A stretch of DNA of 7,034 bases, from assembly GCA_036506275.1 (NCBI GenBank), contig DASXSB010000092.1:1-7034 (forward strand), given 5' to 3'. How positions within the stretch are numbered: the first letter of the stretch is position 1; each line of letters opens with the position of its first letter. Made by a program: the position numbers and the translations under genes. The notes beneath the pieces were generated by a model. That model did not search any database and was not told the origin of the DNA. It saw nothing but the letters and a program-made list of their open reading frames with translations. The stretch comes from DASXSB01 sp036506275. Lineage in GTDB: Bacteria; Methylomirabilota; Methylomirabilia; Rokubacteriales; CSP1-6. Below, piece after piece: positions 6,265 through 7,034 of this stretch.

Positions 6265-7034
6265 ATGTGCGGCATCGTCGGCTACGTCGGCGCCAAGAGC
6301 GCGGTCTCCATCATCGTCGACGGCCTGAAGCGGCTCGAGTATCGCGGGTACGACTCCGCCGGCCTCGCGGTGCTGAACGACGATGGGCTCCACGTGCGGC
6401 GGGCGGCGGGACGCATCAAGGGGCTGGAAGCGGCGCTGCGCGAGCGGCCGGTCGCGGGCCGCCTCGGCATCGGCCACACGCGGTGGGCCACCCACGGACG
6501 CCCATCCGAAGAGAACGCGCATCCCCACACGGACTGCTCGGGAACCCTCGTCGTCGTCCACAACGGCATCCTCGAGAACTATCTCGAGATCAAGGAGCGC
6601 CTGCGCGGGCAGGGGCACACCTTCCGTTCGGAGACGGACACCGAGGTCATCGCGCACCTGGTCGAGCATTATCTGAAGACGGCCGGGCGCTTGGAGCGCG
6701 CGGTGAAGCGCGCGCTCGCCGACGTCAAGGGATCGTACGCGGTGGGCGTGGTGTCCACGGCCGCGCCCGATCGTCTCGTGGCCGCCAAGCAGGGGGCGGG
6801 GAGCGTCGTCGTCGGCCTCGGACGCGGGGAGATGTTCATCGCTTCCGACATCCCCGCCATCCTCTCCCACACCCGCGACGTGATCATCCTGGAAGACAAC
6901 GAGGTGGCGGTGGTGACCGCGGACGGCGTCGACCTTTCCACGCTCGACGACACGCCCGTCCAGCGGGAGCCGGTGAGGATCCTCTGGGATCCGATCATGG
7001 CCGAGAAGGGCGGCTACCGGCACTTCATGCTGAA
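6265..7034 (+). CDS. glmS: Glutamine-fructose-6-phosphate aminotransferase (isomerizing), 3'-partial
   Basis: Converts fructose-6-phosphate and glutamine to glucosamine-6-phosphate and glutamate, the entry step of the UDP-GlcNAc pathway. The window holds the first 256 codons without a stop; full-length enzymes are about 600 residues. After Met1 removal the exposed Cys2 (MCGIVGYVG) is the class II glutaminase nucleophile. Other glutaminase motifs are LEYRGYDSAG (24-33), HTRWATHG with Arg73, HNGILENY with Asn100-Gly101, and SETDTEV with Asp125. KGSYAV (155-160) and FIASD (191-195) belong to the same domain. The visible part ends at EKGGYRHFML, the linker leading into the sugar-isomerase (SIS) domains, which are outside the window. 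The start is 2 bases after the glmU stop and has no strong Shine-Dalgarno, so translation is probably coupled. The short gap leaves no room for a glmS ribozyme like that of Firmicutes. Confidence 0.96.
   Translation, partial: MCGIVGYVGAKSAVSIIVDGLKRLEYRGYDSAGLAVLNDDGLHVRRAAGRIKGLEAALRERPVAGRLGIGHTRWATHGRPSEENAHPHTDCSGTLVVVHNGILENYLEIKERLRGQGHTFRSETDTEVIAHLVEHYLKTAGRLERAVKRALADVKGSYAVGVVSTAAPDRLVAAKQGAGSVVVGLGRGEMFIASDIPAILSHTRDVIILEDNEVAVVTADGVDLSTLDDTPVQREPVRILWDPIMAEKGGYRHFML

Noticed and set aside
6259..7023. A 254-residue - strand frame opposite glmS
   Set aside because: Antisense shadow of glmS with no independent start signal or domain.

Overview
This window is an ordinary chromosomal housekeeping region from a bacterium with visibly high GC content (roughly two thirds by eye). 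Every gene reads on the + strand. I recognise all of them at family level and see no mobile element, CRISPR array, RNA gene or defence-type cassette. The order ileS-lspA-rluD, the GC-rich codon usage, and a DUF4124-like/aspartyl-protease gene in front suggest a soil or sediment lineage such as Rokubacteria/Methylomirabilota or a delta-proteobacterial relative. That placement is inference from memory and is weak. LspA and the UDP-GlcNAc pathway indicate only an ordinary bacterial envelope with peptidoglycan and lipoproteins.

Layout: (1) positions 1-496 hold the 3' part of a retropepsin-like aspartyl protease whose start lies outside the window. (2) A 52-base gap (497-548) holds a small hairpin and an extended -10 match. 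(3) A tight block of ileS (549-3386), lspA (3383-3862) and rluD (3859-4782) follows, with both junctions being 4-base ATGA stop/start overlaps. (4) A 97-base spacer (4783-4879) is the most information-rich noncoding stretch. It contains a 14-bp perfect palindrome, a 10-bp GC hairpin, a near-consensus sigma-54 -24/-12 element, an overlapping extended -10 element and a good Shine-Dalgarno. (5) glmU (4880-6262) and the first part of glmS (6265 to the window edge) follow, separated by 2 bases.

How the genes work together: IleS charges tRNA-Ile, LspA removes signal peptides from lipoproteins, and RluD-type synthase modifies 23S rRNA. These three share expression rather than a pathway. GlmS (fructose-6-phosphate plus glutamine to glucosamine-6-phosphate) and GlmU (glucosamine-1-phosphate to UDP-GlcNAc) are the first and last enzymes of UDP-GlcNAc synthesis. 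The intermediate mutase gene glmM is not in the window.

The observation most worth following is the sigma-54-like promoter placed exactly where glmUS transcription should begin, with a sigma-70-type element overlapping its predicted start site. I found no convincing undescribed system here.
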